Origin: an uncultured beta proteobacterium
GTDB taxonomy: Bacteria; Pseudomonadota; Gammaproteobacteria; Burkholderiales; Burkholderiaceae_C
Assembly (NCBI GenBank): GCA_903909815.1
Contig: CAIVXG010000025.1
Span: 1 to 64,000 of the forward strand
Reading direction: 5' to 3'
DNA length: 64,000 nt
Both the position numbers and the translations under genes were made by a program. Under the pieces are notes generated by a model. That model did not search any database and had not been told where the DNA came from. It was given only the letters and a program-made list of their open reading frames with translations. Positions 8,341 to 18,026 of the stretch are shown here, piece after piece. Numbering within the stretch: position 1 is the first letter of the stretch; each line of letters begins with the position of its first letter.

Positions 8341-9111
8341 ATGGCCAGGATATTTTGCGTTGCGAACCAGAAGGGCGGTGTCGGCAAGACCACGACCACG
8401 GTGAACCTGGCCGCAGGCTTGGCCAAGGTGGGGCAGCGCGTGCTCATGGTCGATCTGGACCCGCAAGGAAACGCCACCATGGGTTCGGGTGTGGACAAGC
8501 GCCAGCTTGTCCTCAGCGTCTACGATGTGTTGCTGGAGTCGGCCAGCATCGGCGAGGCGCGAGTCAAGAGCGAGAAGTGCGGCTACGACGTGCTCGGCGC
8601 AAACCGCGAGCTCGCGGGCGCCGAGGTCGAACTGGTGGACGTGGAGCGGCGTGAAAAGCGCCTGAAGCAGGCGCTGGCGCTGGTGGCGGATGAATACGAT
8701 TTTGTGTTGATCGATTGCCCGCCTTCGCTTTCCATGCTCACGCTCAACGGCCTGTGCAGCGCGCATGGCGTGATCGTTCCCATGCAGTGCGAATATTTCG
8801 CACTGGAGGGGCTGACCGACCTGGTCAATACCATCAAGCAGGTGCACGCCAATCTGAACAAGGACCTGGCCATCATCGGCTTGCTGCGCGTCATGTTCGA
8901 TCCGCGCATCACGCTGCAACAGCAGGTGAGCGAGCAACTGAAGGCGCACTTCGGCGACAAGGTATTCAACACCGTGATTCCGCGCAACGTGCGCTTGGCC
9001 GAGGCGCCCAGCTATGGCTTGCCGGGCGTGGTGTTTGACCCGAGCGCCAAGGGCAGCCAGGCCTTCGTCGAGTTTGCCCAGGAGATGGTCGAGCGCATCG
9101 AAAAACTGTAG
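8341..9111 (+). CDS. parA: Chromosome-partitioning ATPase ParA (Soj)
   Basis: A 256-aa ParA-type ATPase that drives origin segregation with ParB. The deviant Walker A is KGGVGKTTT (about residues 11-19), followed by LMVDLDPQGNAT and the Walker B-like FVLIDCPPSLSMLT. There is no N-terminal helix-turn-helix, as expected for a chromosomal ParA. A GGGAG ribosome site precedes ATG 8341. The parB gene follows after one interposed hydrolase gene, and two parS sites lie upstream. Confidence 0.96.
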   Translation: MARIFCVANQKGGVGKTTTTVNLAAGLAKVGQRVLMVDLDPQGNATMGSGVDKRQLVLSVYDVLLESASIGEARVKSEKCGYDVLGANRELAGAEVELVDVERREKRLKQALALVADEYDFVLIDCPPSLSMLTLNGLCSAHGVIVPMQCEYFALEGLTDLVNTIKQVHANLNKDLAIIGLLRVMFDPRITLQQQVSEQLKAHFGDKVFNTVIPRNVRLAEAPSYGLPGVVFDPSAKGSQAFVEFAQEMVERIEKL

Positions 9112-9119
9112 TCGCCACC

Positions 9120-9710
9120 GTGCCAAAGTCCAACAACTTTCCTAAGAATCCGGCCAACGTGCTGTTGCTGCCTGGTTGGCAAAATTCCGGGCCAGAGCAT
9201 TGGCAAAGCCGCTGGGAACGCGCCTATGGCTACCAGCGGGTGGACCAGCACGACTGGATGCGTCCGCTGCGCGGCGACTGGATTGCTCGGCTGGAAGACG
9301 TGCTGCTGGAGTGCGACGAACCGGCGTTGCTGGTGGGACACAGCCTCGGGTGCCAGCTGGTGGCGGCCTGGGCGTCGCACTCGGGTCAGACGCACCGCGT
9401 GCGCGGCGCGCTGCTGGTGGCGCCACCGGATGTGGAGCGCGCAGAGCTGCGGCCCGTGCTGCCGAGTTGGTCGCCTATTCCCTGGCAGTGTCTGCCATTC
9501 CAGAGCGTGGTGCTGGCCAGTCGCGACGATCCTTATGGCTCGTTCGAGCGCGCCCACCAGATGGCCCTGGCCTGGGGTGCTGAATTTGTCGATTACGGAC
9601 ACCGAGGCCACATCAACGCCGAGTCGGGCCTGGGTGACTGGGACGAAGGGCATGAATTGATTGAGAAGATAAAGAGGAAACCATGGTCACAAAAAAACTC
9701 AAAGGCCTAG
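9120..9710 (+). CDS. RBBP9/YdeN-family alpha/beta hydrolase
   Basis: A 196-aa serine hydrolase of the RBBP9/YdeN type. LLLPGWQNSGPEHWQSRWE at the N-terminus carries the oxyanion-type loop, the nucleophile elbow is VGHSLGCQ (about residue 75), and the acid/His pair is SRDDPYG and GHRGHIN. The substrate is unknown. It starts at GTG 9120, eight bases after parA, and overlaps parB by 28 bases, so it belongs to the same transcript. The GTG lacks a clear ribosome site, consistent with coupling to parA. Confidence 0.82.
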   Translation: MPKSNNFPKNPANVLLLPGWQNSGPEHWQSRWERAYGYQRVDQHDWMRPLRGDWIARLEDVLLECDEPALLVGHSLGCQLVAAWASHSGQTHRVRGALLVAPPDVERAELRPVLPSWSPIPWQCLPFQSVVLASRDDPYGSFERAHQMALAWGAEFVDYGHRGHINAESGLGDWDEGHELIEKIKRKPWSQKNSKA

Positions 9711-10654
9711 GCCGCGGACTCGAAGCCCTGCTGGGCCCCAAGGTGGCTGAGGGCGCCGACGCCGTGCTGGCGCCCCACCCGGGCCAGCCCGCTACCCTGC
9801 TGCTGGCCGATCTGGTCGCGGGTCAGTACCAGCCGCGCACCCGCATGGACGAGGGCGCGCTGTACGAGTTGGCCGAAAGCATCAAAGCTCAGGGCATCAT
9901 GCAGCCCATCTTGGTGCGCCAACTGAGTGCCGAAAAAGCGCAGCTGCACCGCGGCGAAGAGTCGCATGGCGCGGCCCAGGCCCGGCCAGTGTACGAGATC
10001 ATCGCGGGTGAGCGGCGCTTTCGGGCGGCCAAGCTCGCCGGGCTGGACAGCGTTCCGGTGCTGGTGCGCGACGTGCCTGACGAGTCCGCCGCGGCCATGG
10101 CGCTGATCGAGAACATCCAGCGTGAAGACCTCAATCCATTGGAAGAAGCCCAAGGGCTGCAACGCCTGGTGAAGGAGTTTGGACTCACTCACGAACTCGC
10201 GGCGCAGGCCGTCGGACGCAGCCGAAGCGCCGCCAGCAACCTGTTGCGGCTGCTCAATCTGGCCGATCCCGTGCAGACCATGTTGATGGCGGGCGACATC
10301 GACATGGGCCACGCGCGGGCCCTGCTGAGCCTGGAAAAGGCGATGCAGATCACGGCGGCAAGCCAGATCGCTGCCCGCAAGATGTCGGTGCGCGAGGCCG
10401 AGAACCTGGTGAAAAAGCTCGGTGCCGAGTTCAACCTGGTGTCGACCAAGCCCAAGAAAGAAAAATCGCGCGACCTCAAACGGGTGGAAGAGGAGCTCTC
10501 GGATCTGCTCGCCGCCGACGTCGAAGTGCGCGTGAAAAAGCGCGTCAAGCGCAACGGGCGGATGGAGGAATTGGGCGAACTGGCGATCCAGTTTGGCTCA
10601 CTGGAAGAACTCAACGGCCTGATCGACAAGTTGACTCAGGGCGCGGCGCGTTAA
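9683..10654 (+). CDS. parB: Chromosome-partitioning protein ParB
   Basis: A 323-aa parS-binding CTP switch. Residues 1-10 give the basic start VTKKLKGLGRG. The nuclease-like domain has ELAESIKAQGIMQPILVR and the arginine patch GERRFRAAKLAG; then come IENIQREDLNPLEEAQ, the helix-turn-helix VGRSRSAASNLLRLL, and a C-terminal dimerisation domain. A 30-residue insertion (about 78-98) between the two N-terminal motifs is a little longer than in model ParBs. Binding sites are the two parS sequences in mnmG and rsmG. Confidence 0.96.
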   Translation: MVTKKLKGLGRGLEALLGPKVAEGADAVLAPHPGQPATLLLADLVAGQYQPRTRMDEGALYELAESIKAQGIMQPILVRQLSAEKAQLHRGEESHGAAQARPVYEIIAGERRFRAAKLAGLDSVPVLVRDVPDESAAAMALIENIQREDLNPLEEAQGLQRLVKEFGLTHELAAQAVGRSRSAASNLLRLLNLADPVQTMLMAGDIDMGHARALLSLEKAMQITAASQIAARKMSVREAENLVKKLGAEFNLVSTKPKKEKSRDLKRVEEELSDLLAADVEVRVKKRVKRNGRMEELGELAIQFGSLEELNGLIDKLTQGAAR

Positions 10655-10669
10655 CGTGAACGTGTCCGT

Positions 10670-10931
10670 TGTCATGGCGAGCCCCCCGTATCCGGCCAAT
10701 ACTGCACACGCGCTATGAAACCAAGGATTCGTCATTGCGAGGAGCTTCATCGCCGTGGCAATCCACGAGCACCACAGGTTTGCCCGCAAGGATTGCCGCG
10801 CTGCGCTCGCGATGATGGCTGGCTTTATCGTCGATTTTCTGGGTGGTTCATGGAGAGCCTGCGGACCCCGGCAATCCATGACCGGCCCTGCGGCGTGCCG
10901 ATATGGATCGCCGCGCTGCGCACGCAATGAC
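10670..10931. repeat. Palindromic GTCATTGCGAG repeat cluster A
   Basis: This 272-base gap is largely repeat. GTCATTGCGAGGAGC...GTGGCAATCCA (10731-10765) faces GGATTGCCGCGCTGCGCTCG (about 10790-10809), and a second pair, GGCAATCCATG and GGATCGCCGCGCTGCGCACG then CAATGAC, ends at 10930. A leader of about 55 bases before the first unit (TCCGGCCAATACTGCACACG...) recurs in cluster B near 19139. Confidence 0.75.
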
Positions 10932-11667
10932 GAAACTGGCAAAGAGCGCCTCTGCGTGGCCGCTCTCCGCCATCCTGGTCTGGTCCGGCTGCTGGGCTGT
11001 TCTCCTGTGCCTGCGGGCCTTGGGCCTAGCGCCCTGGGTCGCGCTGGCCCTGGCCGGCACGGTTGGCCTGGTCAGCGCGCTGCTGGGAAGTACCCGCTGG
11101 CGCCGGGCCTTCATGGCGCTGGGCTTTCCGTTGTCGGTGGCATTGTCCGGGCTTGCCGGGACCGGTGCGACGGCATGGCTCTGGCTGCTGCCCCTGCTGG
11201 CGTTGCTGCTGCTCTACCCCATGAACGCCTGGCGTGACGCGCCGCTGTTTCCGACACCGGCCCATGCGCTGCGCGAGCTGCCGCTTCAGGCCGCGTTGCC
11301 ACAGGGCGCGCGCCTGCTGGACGCGGGCTGCGGCCTGGGAGACGGGCTCAGGGCGCTGCGCGAGGCCTATCCGCAGTGCCAGCTCCATGGCATCGAATGG
11401 AGCTGGCCTTTGCGCGCAGCCTGTGCCCTGCGCTGCCCCTGGGCGCGGGTGCGTCAAGGCGATATCTGGCGCGCCGACTGGAGCCCCTACGCCATGGTGT
11501 ATCTGTTTCAACGGCCCGAGAGCATGGCGCGAGCGGCGCTCAAGGCGCGTGAGCAGATGCGCCCAGGGTCCTGGCTGGTGAGCCTGGAGTTCGAGGTGAA
11601 GGATTGGGTCCCCAGTACCAAGTTGCGGTGTGCCGATGGACGCAGCGTTTGGCTGTACCAAATTTAG
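10927..11667 (+). CDS. Membrane-anchored class I SAM-dependent methyltransferase
   Basis: About 246 aa. The first 105 residues hold three to four hydrophobic helices; the rest is a small methyltransferase domain with motif I LLDAGCGLGDGL, an acidic strand end HGIEWSW and RQGDIWRADW. The substrate is unknown. The ATG at 10927 is supplied by the last copy of the upstream repeat (GCAATGAC), so the true start may differ; 10903 is another in-frame option. No neighbour in the same operon helps define its role. Confidence 0.7.
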   Translation: MTKLAKSASAWPLSAILVWSGCWAVLLCLRALGLAPWVALALAGTVGLVSALLGSTRWRRAFMALGFPLSVALSGLAGTGATAWLWLLPLLALLLLYPMNAWRDAPLFPTPAHALRELPLQAALPQGARLLDAGCGLGDGLRALREAYPQCQLHGIEWSWPLRAACALRCPWARVRQGDIWRADWSPYAMVYLFQRPESMARAALKAREQMRPGSWLVSLEFEVKDWVPSTKLRCADGRSVWLYQI

Positions 11668-11695
11668 CGAGGCAGGTTAAACCCTGAGCAGGTTG

Positions 11696-11726
11696 TTGGC
11701 ACGAAAATGGCGTGCGTCGATAAAAT
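11696..11726 (+). promoter_or_regulatory. Candidate sigma-70 promoter of the NMT1-type ABC operon
   Basis: TTGGCA (11696-11701), 17 bases, then GATAAA (11719-11724, or TAAAAT at 11721-11726). It lies just upstream of the operator at 11730-11745 and about 60 bases before the first gene. Confidence 0.45.
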
Positions 11727-11729
11727 AAC

Positions 11730-11745
11730 CTGACCAATCGGTTAG
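11730..11745. promoter_or_regulatory. RutR-like operator
   Basis: CTGACCAATCGGTTAG is an imperfect palindrome (12 of 16 self-matching) and agrees with the RutR consensus TTGACCA-N2-TGGTCAA at 10 of the 14 specified positions, with the left half nearly perfect. It overlaps the expected transcription start of the transporter operon whose downstream gene encodes a RutR-like TetR protein. Confidence 0.55.
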
Positions 11746-11782
11746 CTTCCTCGCGGCCACCGATCCACACTCCTGAGCGTCA

Positions 11783-12610
11783 ATGAACCCTTCCGAAGCG
11801 CCATCCAGCACCCTGCAATCCGCTGCCACGACGGCCGCCAAACTGGCGGTTGAGGTCCGCAATGCCAGCGTCGTCTACCCAACCGCCGAGGCGCCGGTGC
11901 ATGCGCTGGATGCCATTGACTTGGACATCCGGGAGGGTGAATTCGTGGCGCTGATCGGCCCTTCAGGCTGCGGCAAGACGACCCTGATGCGCGTCATCGC
12001 CGACCTGGAGCAGATCAGCGCGGGTCAGGTGCTGGTCAACGGCGTGAGTCCGCACCAGGCGCGCCTGGCCCGCGCCTACGGCTATGTTTTTCAGGCACCG
12101 GCCCTGTTTCCGTGGCGCACCGTTTTGGCGAATGTCACGCTGCCGCTGCAGATTCAAGGGCGTTCCAAGGTGCACAGCAAGGCGATTGCCCTGGAGCACC
12201 TGTCCCGCGTTGGCCTGATCGGCTTCGAGAACAAGTATCCCTGGCAACTGTCGGGCGGCATGCAGCAGCGCGTGTCGATTGCACGCGCGCTGGCGTTCGA
12301 GCCGCGCATCCTGATGATGGACGAACCCTTCGGCGCGCTCGACGAAATCACGCGTGACCGTCTCAACGAACAACTGCAGCAACTGTGGCAGCGCGAACGG
12401 CGCACGGTGGTGTTTGTCACGCACTCGATCGCCGAAGCCGTGTATCTGTCGACCCGCATCGTGGTGATGTCGCCGCGACCCGGGCGCATCGTGAAGGTGA
12501 TTGATTCACCGCTGCCCGACGAGCGCCACCTGGGCCTGCGCGACAGCGCGGAATTCATCGCTGTCGCGCACGCCGTGCGCGAAGCCCTGGCCGATGGGCA
12601 CCATGACTGA
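11783..12610 (+). CDS. NitT/TauT-type ABC transporter ATP-binding protein (pyrimidine-type)
   Basis: A 275-aa ABC ATPase with Walker A GPSGCGKTT (about residue 63), Q-loop VFQAPALFPW, signature LSGGMQQR and Walker B ILMMDEPFGALDE, followed by the H-loop VTHSI. The TLFPW-like Q-loop and the FGALDE acidic stretch are typical of the nitrate/taurine/pyrimidine importer subfamily. The first ~20 residues are a low-complexity leader, so the start could be slightly downstream. The gene overlaps the first permease (ATGACTGA) and is preceded by a promoter and RutR-like operator. Confidence 0.88.
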   Translation: MNPSEAPSSTLQSAATTAAKLAVEVRNASVVYPTAEAPVHALDAIDLDIREGEFVALIGPSGCGKTTLMRVIADLEQISAGQVLVNGVSPHQARLARAYGYVFQAPALFPWRTVLANVTLPLQIQGRSKVHSKAIALEHLSRVGLIGFENKYPWQLSGGMQQRVSIARALAFEPRILMMDEPFGALDEITRDRLNEQLQQLWQRERRTVVFVTHSIAEAVYLSTRIVVMSPRPGRIVKVIDSPLPDERHLGLRDSAEFIAVAHAVREALADGHHD

Positions 12611-13502
12611 AAGCAAATGGCGCCACAGCGTCGCACGCTTCCAGCAGCAAGGCCTGCCGGTGGCGGTGATGCTGGCGGCGCTGTTCGTCATTTGGTACTT
12701 CGCCGCATGGGCACTGAATGCGCCCGGCGCCATGGAACGCGTCATGCCACAGGACGCGCCGTGGACCTGGCAGGATCTGCTCTCGGCCACCATGGAGATG
12801 CAGCGCCCGCTCATGCCCGCGCCGCACCAGGTGGCGCTTGATCTCTGGTCCAGCCTGGTCGATTGGCCACTGGACTCGCCGCGTAACCTGCTGTTCCACG
12901 TCGCGGTGACGGCCGAGTCCACGCTCTGGGGCTTTGTTATGGGCACGCTGCTGGGGCTGCTGCTGTCGGTGGCGATTGTGCATTCGCGCACGCTGGACCG
13001 GGCCTTGCTGCCGTGGATCGTGGCTTCGCAAACCGTGCCGGTGCTGGCGATCGCGCCGATCGTGCTGGTGATCCTGGGCAGCCTGGGTTTTGAAGGGGTC
13101 GCGCCCAAGGCCGTGATCGCCATGTACCTGTGCTTCTTCCCGGTGACGGTGGCGATGGTGCAGGGCCTGCGGTCCCCGCAGCGCATCGAGACCGAGATGT
13201 TGCACACCTATGCGGCGAGCCGTTGGCAGGCGCTGTGGCTGCTGCGCCTACCAGCCGCCCTGCCGTTTTTGTTCCCGGCGCTGCGCGTGGGTATCGCCGC
13301 GGGCCTGGTGGGCGCCATGGTGGCCGAATTGCCCACGGGCGCTCAGGCCGGCCTGGGCGCGCGCCTCTTAACCGGCTCCTACTACGGCAACACGGTGCAG
13401 ATCTGGTCGGCGCTGGTGATGTCGGCGCTGCTGGGCCTGACGCTCACTAGCGCCGTCGCCGGGGTCGAGCGCTTGGTGCTGCGCCACAGGAGTCAGGGAT
13501 GA
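12603..13502 (+). CDS. ABC transporter permease, NitT/TauT type (first)
   Basis: A 299-aa inner-membrane permease with about six helices and the EAA-like coupling loop ETEMLHTYAASRWQALWLL. I chose ATG 12603, which overlaps the ATPase stop; the frame extends to 12501 but only inside the ATPase gene. A periplasmic stretch after the first helix (residues about 45-85) is longer than usual. It pairs with the second permease that follows with a 4-base overlap, making a heterodimeric channel likely. Confidence 0.85.
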   Translation: MTESKWRHSVARFQQQGLPVAVMLAALFVIWYFAAWALNAPGAMERVMPQDAPWTWQDLLSATMEMQRPLMPAPHQVALDLWSSLVDWPLDSPRNLLFHVAVTAESTLWGFVMGTLLGLLLSVAIVHSRTLDRALLPWIVASQTVPVLAIAPIVLVILGSLGFEGVAPKAVIAMYLCFFPVTVAMVQGLRSPQRIETEMLHTYAASRWQALWLLRLPAALPFLFPALRVGIAAGLVGAMVAELPTGAQAGLGARLLTGSYYGNTVQIWSALVMSALLGLTLTSAVAGVERLVLRHRSQG

Positions 13503-14446
13503 AGCGCACCAGCCAAATCACTGCGATCTGGATCGCGGGCTACCTGGGTTTCGCAGCGCTGTGGCTGAACACGCCGGCAGCCACGGGTGCAGCGCCACCG
13601 ACAGCGACATTCTGGCTACCGACTTGCGGGCTGGCGCTGCTGGCCGTGCAGTCGATCAGGCGCATGGCGGCGATCGAAGGCGGGCGCCTGGTCGGCATGT
13701 TGACCGCGGCCCTGTTTGGCGTCTGGATCGTCTACTTCTGGCAGTTGCTGGTGGTGGCGTTCGAGGTGCCCAGGGTGCTGCTACCCCCACCCAGCCTGAT
13801 CCTGCATGCCATGGTCGAGCACGGCGCCACGCTCTGGGGCGACTTCGTGCAGACCGTGCTCAAGGCGGTGCTGCTGGGTTGGGCGCTCGGGAGTGGCCTG
13901 GGTTTTGCCGTGGCGGTGGCGATCGACCGCATGCCTTTTTTGCAGCGCGGCCTGTTGCCACTGGCGTCGCTGACCAGCACCATTCCCCTGGTCGCGGTCG
14001 CGCCCATCGCCGTCATGTGGTTCGGCTTCGAGTGGCAGTCCAAGGCCGCGGTGGTGGTGCTGATGACCTTCTTTCCGATGCTGGTATCCACGCTCGCCGG
14101 GCTCAAGGCGGCGGGCAAACTGGAGCGCGAGCTGATGTTCAGCTACGCCGCCAGTTATGGCCGCACGCTGCTAGCGCTTCGGCTGCCCGCGGCGCTGCCC
14201 TTCATGTTCGGCGCGCTCAAGGTCAATGCCACGCTGGCGCTGATTGGCGCGATCGTGGCCGAATTTTTCGGCTCACCCACCTCGGGCCTGGGTTTCAGGA
14301 TTTCGACCGAAGCCTCGCGCATGAACATGGCCCTGGTCTGGGGCGCGATCGTCGTGGCCGCGGTCACGGGCTCGCTCGCCTATGCGCTGTTGGTTCAACT
14401 GGAGCGCCGCGCTGCCTTCTGGCATCCCTCGGTGCGCGCCACATGA
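13499..14446 (+). CDS. ABC transporter permease, NitT/TauT type (second)
   Basis: A 315-aa permease. Two additional hydrophobic helices precede the standard BPD_transp_1 domain (from about residue 105), whose coupling loop is ERELMFSYAASYGRTLLAL and which ends GALKVNATLALIGAIVAEF. It starts as ATGA over the stop of the first permease. The two permeases share the same fold but are clearly diverged, arguing for a heterodimer rather than a recent duplication. Confidence 0.85.
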   Translation: MKRTSQITAIWIAGYLGFAALWLNTPAATGAAPPTATFWLPTCGLALLAVQSIRRMAAIEGGRLVGMLTAALFGVWIVYFWQLLVVAFEVPRVLLPPPSLILHAMVEHGATLWGDFVQTVLKAVLLGWALGSGLGFAVAVAIDRMPFLQRGLLPLASLTSTIPLVAVAPIAVMWFGFEWQSKAAVVVLMTFFPMLVSTLAGLKAAGKLERELMFSYAASYGRTLLALRLPAALPFMFGALKVNATLALIGAIVAEFFGSPTSGLGFRISTEASRMNMALVWGAIVVAAVTGSLAYALLVQLERRAAFWHPSVRAT

Positions 14447-14519
14447 GCCATGATTTTCACCCCGTGGTCAGCTGCAACGAGTTGACCGTCTCTTTTCCCT
14501 CAACCCCAAGGAGCTTTCC

Positions 14520-15524
14520 ATGATTCGTTCTTCCAAGATTGCCGGTGGCTTGCTGGCCGCCGTGCTGGCCGTGTGCGGTGCGACTGCCAGCGCGGCTGAC
14601 AAGGTGACCGTTCAGCTCAAATGGCTGCCGCAGGCGCAGTTCGCGGGCTACTACGTGGCCCAGGCCAAGGGCTATTACAAGGACGTCGGTCTGGATGTGA
14701 CCATCAAACCCGGCGGCCCGGATATTTCGCCGGTGCAGGTGATTGCTGGCAACGGAGCGGACGTGGTGGTGAACTGGATGCCCGACGCACTTGCAGCGCG
14801 CGAAGCTGGTGTGCCCCTGGTCAACATCGCCCAGGTGTTCAACCAGAGCGGACTGATGCTGACTTGCAAGAAGTCCAGCGGCGTTTCCAGCCCCAAGGAC
14901 TTCAAGGGCAAGACCCTGGGCGTGTGGTACGGCGGCAATGAGTATCCGTTCCTGAACTGGATGGCCAAGCTGGGGCTCAAACCCGACACCGACATCAAGA
15001 TTCTCAAGCAGGGCTTCAACGTCGATCCGCTGCTGCAGAACCAGGCAGCGTGCATCTCCACCATGATCTACAACGAGTACTGGCAGGTGGTGGACGCGGG
15101 TGTGAAGGAAAGCGATCTCGTCACCTTCTTCTACGAAAAAGAGGGCGTGGCCTCGCTCGAAGACGGTCTGTACGTGCTCGACTCCAAGCTCAAAGATCCG
15201 GCCTTCGTCGCGCGCATGGGCAAGTTCCTCAAGGCCACGTTCCGCGGCTGGAACGAGGCCGTAAAGAACCCGGCTGAAGCCGCCAAGATCGTGGTCGCAG
15301 CCGACACCTCAGGCAGCGCTTCCGAGAAGGTGCAGAAGCGTCAGATGGAAAACGTGGCCAAGCTCATCAGCAACGCGGGCACGGCCAAGATCGGCTATCT
15401 GGAGCCCGCCGCCTACGAGCGCACGGTCAAGGTGTTGCTGGCCGCTGGCAGCTCGCCCGTGATCAAGAAGGATCCGGGCAAGGCCGCCTACACGCACACC
15501 GTCTGGGACGCCGCTCAAAAGTAA
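14520..15524 (+). CDS. NMT1/THI5-like ABC substrate-binding protein
   Basis: A 334-aa periplasmic binding protein with signal peptide MIRSSKIAGGLLAAVLAVCG and cleavage after ASAAD. VTVQLKWLPQAQFAGYYVA and GYYKDVGLDVTIKPGGPD are the NMT1/THI5-like (pyrimidine/ThiY-type) signature. Proteins of this type bind pyrimidines or the thiamine pyrimidine precursor. With a RutR-like regulator next door, uptake of uracil-like pyrimidines or their catabolic intermediates is the better guess, but no pyd or rut enzymes are in the window. AAGGAG precedes the start; a strong terminator follows. Confidence 0.88.
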   Translation: MIRSSKIAGGLLAAVLAVCGATASAADKVTVQLKWLPQAQFAGYYVAQAKGYYKDVGLDVTIKPGGPDISPVQVIAGNGADVVVNWMPDALAAREAGVPLVNIAQVFNQSGLMLTCKKSSGVSSPKDFKGKTLGVWYGGNEYPFLNWMAKLGLKPDTDIKILKQGFNVDPLLQNQAACISTMIYNEYWQVVDAGVKESDLVTFFYEKEGVASLEDGLYVLDSKLKDPAFVARMGKFLKATFRGWNEAVKNPAEAAKIVVAADTSGSASEKVQKRQMENVAKLISNAGTAKIGYLEPAAYERTVKVLLAAGSSPVIKKDPGKAAYTHTVWDAAQK

Positions 15525-15544
15525 GCCACAAGCTCTCTTGTCAG

Positions 15545-15577
15545 GGGCCCTGTCCGGCGACGGCAGGGCCCTTTTTT
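15545..15577 (+). terminator. Rho-independent terminator after the binding-protein gene
   Basis: GGGCCCTG (15545-15552) and CAGGGCCC (15564-15571) form a stem followed by TTTTTT (15572-15577). It ends the four-gene ABC operon and lies 10 bases before the TetR-family start, so the regulator needs attenuated read-through or another start. Confidence 0.88.
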
Positions 15578-15586
15578 CCACGCAAC

Positions 15587-16246
15587 ATGAACCCTCACTC
15601 CCTACGCCATTCGGCCAATGCCAGCGACGAAACCGTCAAGGGCCAGATCCGCCAGAGCAACGAGACGCTGATTCTGGAGGCGGCCGAGCGCGTGTTTGCC
15701 GGCGCCGGCTTCGGCGGCGCTACCATGTCCGCGATCGCGCAGGACGCAGGCCTGCCCAAGGCCAATCTGCACTACTACTTCGGCTCCAAGCAGGAGCTGT
15801 ACCGCGCCGTGCTGGCGCACACGTTGCAGGACTGGCTGGAGCCCACGCTGGGCATCACGCCACAGGCCGATCCGCGCAGCGCGATCGAGCGCTATATCCG
15901 CGACAAGATGGCGCTGTCGGCACGTCGTCCGCACGCCTCCAAGGTGTTCGCCAATGAACTGTTGCACGGCGCGCCGGTGGTCAAGACCTTGTTGACGACC
16001 GAGCTGCGCGCCTTGGTGCGCGACAAGGCCGCCGTCATCGATGGCTGGATCGCGGCCGGCAAGATGGCGCCCGTCGACAGCGTGCACCTGTTCTTCACGA
16101 TCTGGGCCGCCACGCAAACCTATGCCGATTTCGACGTTCAGGTGTGCGCGGTTTTGGACCGCGCTGAGCTGGGCGCGACAGACCACCAGCGCGCAACCGA
16201 GCATGTGGTGTCGTTGATATTGCGCGGCTGCGGCCTGGGCACGTAA
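15587..16246 (+). CDS. TetR-family regulator, RutR-like
   Basis: A 219-aa repressor-type protein. The N-terminal helix-turn-helix spans about residues 25-70 (ILEAAERVFAGAGFGGATM, then KANLHYYFGSKQELYRAVL). The C-terminal ligand domain has KVFANELLHGAPVVKTLL and VDSVHLFFTIWAATQTYADF, as in RutR, the uracil-responsive regulator of pyrimidine use. No ribosome site precedes ATG 15587, which comes ten bases after the terminator. The probable target is the operator at 11730-11745 in front of the transporter operon. Confidence 0.85.
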   Translation: MNPHSLRHSANASDETVKGQIRQSNETLILEAAERVFAGAGFGGATMSAIAQDAGLPKANLHYYFGSKQELYRAVLAHTLQDWLEPTLGITPQADPRSAIERYIRDKMALSARRPHASKVFANELLHGAPVVKTLLTTELRALVRDKAAVIDGWIAAGKMAPVDSVHLFFTIWAATQTYADFDVQVCAVLDRAELGATDHQRATEHVVSLILRGCGLGT

Positions 16247-16326
16247 ACTGTCTTCGACTACGATGCTGACATTGTGACGGGCACGCGTCTTGCGTTGCTT
16301 CTCAGCTTGGTTCTTAAGGAATTTTC

Positions 16327-17036
16327 ATGACCTGGTCCATCGTTGCACGCGATCCGACGGGCGCCTTCGGCGTCGCGGTTGCGAGCCGGTTCTTTGCCGT
16401 TGGCGCGCTGTGCCCCTACGGGCGCAGCGACGTCGGTGCGCTGGCCACCCAGGCGCTGGTGAATCCGCTACTGGCCGCACCAGCACTGCAAGGCCTGGGA
16501 CAGCAGCGCGACCCCGCCGCGCTGCTGCGGGAGTTGATGGCCACCGATGCGGGCAGCGCGCAACGGCAACTGCATTTGATCGACGCGCTGGGTCGTGGCG
16601 CCGCGCACACCGGAGCCGAGTGCGTTGACTGGTGTGGGCACACGCTGCGCGACGGCTATTCAGTGGCGGGCAACATGTTGGCGGGCCCGCAGGTCATCGC
16701 CGCCACGGCCGACCACTATGCCGAGCACGCCGAACTGCCTTTTGCCGTGCGGCTGATCGAGGCGATGGCGGCGGGCGAAGCGGCCGGCGGCGACAAGCGC
16801 GGCAAGCAGGCCGCGGCGCTGCTCATCTACAGCGGGCAGGACTATCCCGCACTCGACATCCGGGTCGACGATCACACCGAGCCCATCGCCGAACTGCGCC
16901 GTCTCTACCATGTCAGCCTGGACAGGTTCCAGCCCTTCATCACCTGCCTGCCCAGCCGGGAACGGCCCGCGGGCATCACCGACCGGCGCCTGATTGACGC
17001 CGAGATCGCGCGCTTTCAGGCGGCCCGCGCAACCCC

Positions 17037-17040
<4 letters not shown>
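16327..17040 (+). CDS. DUF1028 (Ntn-hydrolase-like) protein
   Basis: A 237-aa protein matching DUF1028: [20 protein letters not shown] at the N-terminus, then [27 protein letters not shown] and [15 protein letters not shown]. The fold resembles Ntn hydrolases and the family often sits beside peptide transporters and peptidases. Its reaction is not established. A ribosome site AAGGAA precedes ATG 16327. The stop overlaps the start of the ABC ATPase gene, placing it first in the peptide-uptake operon. Confidence 0.85.

Positions 17041-18022
<982 letters not shown>

Positions 18023-18026
<4 letters not shown>

Noticed and set aside
11668-11782. TPP riboswitch before the NMT1/THI5-like transporter
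   Set aside because: The 115-base leader lacks the CTGAGA and GAACCTGAT-N-GGATAATGCC core; a TetR-type operator fits better.
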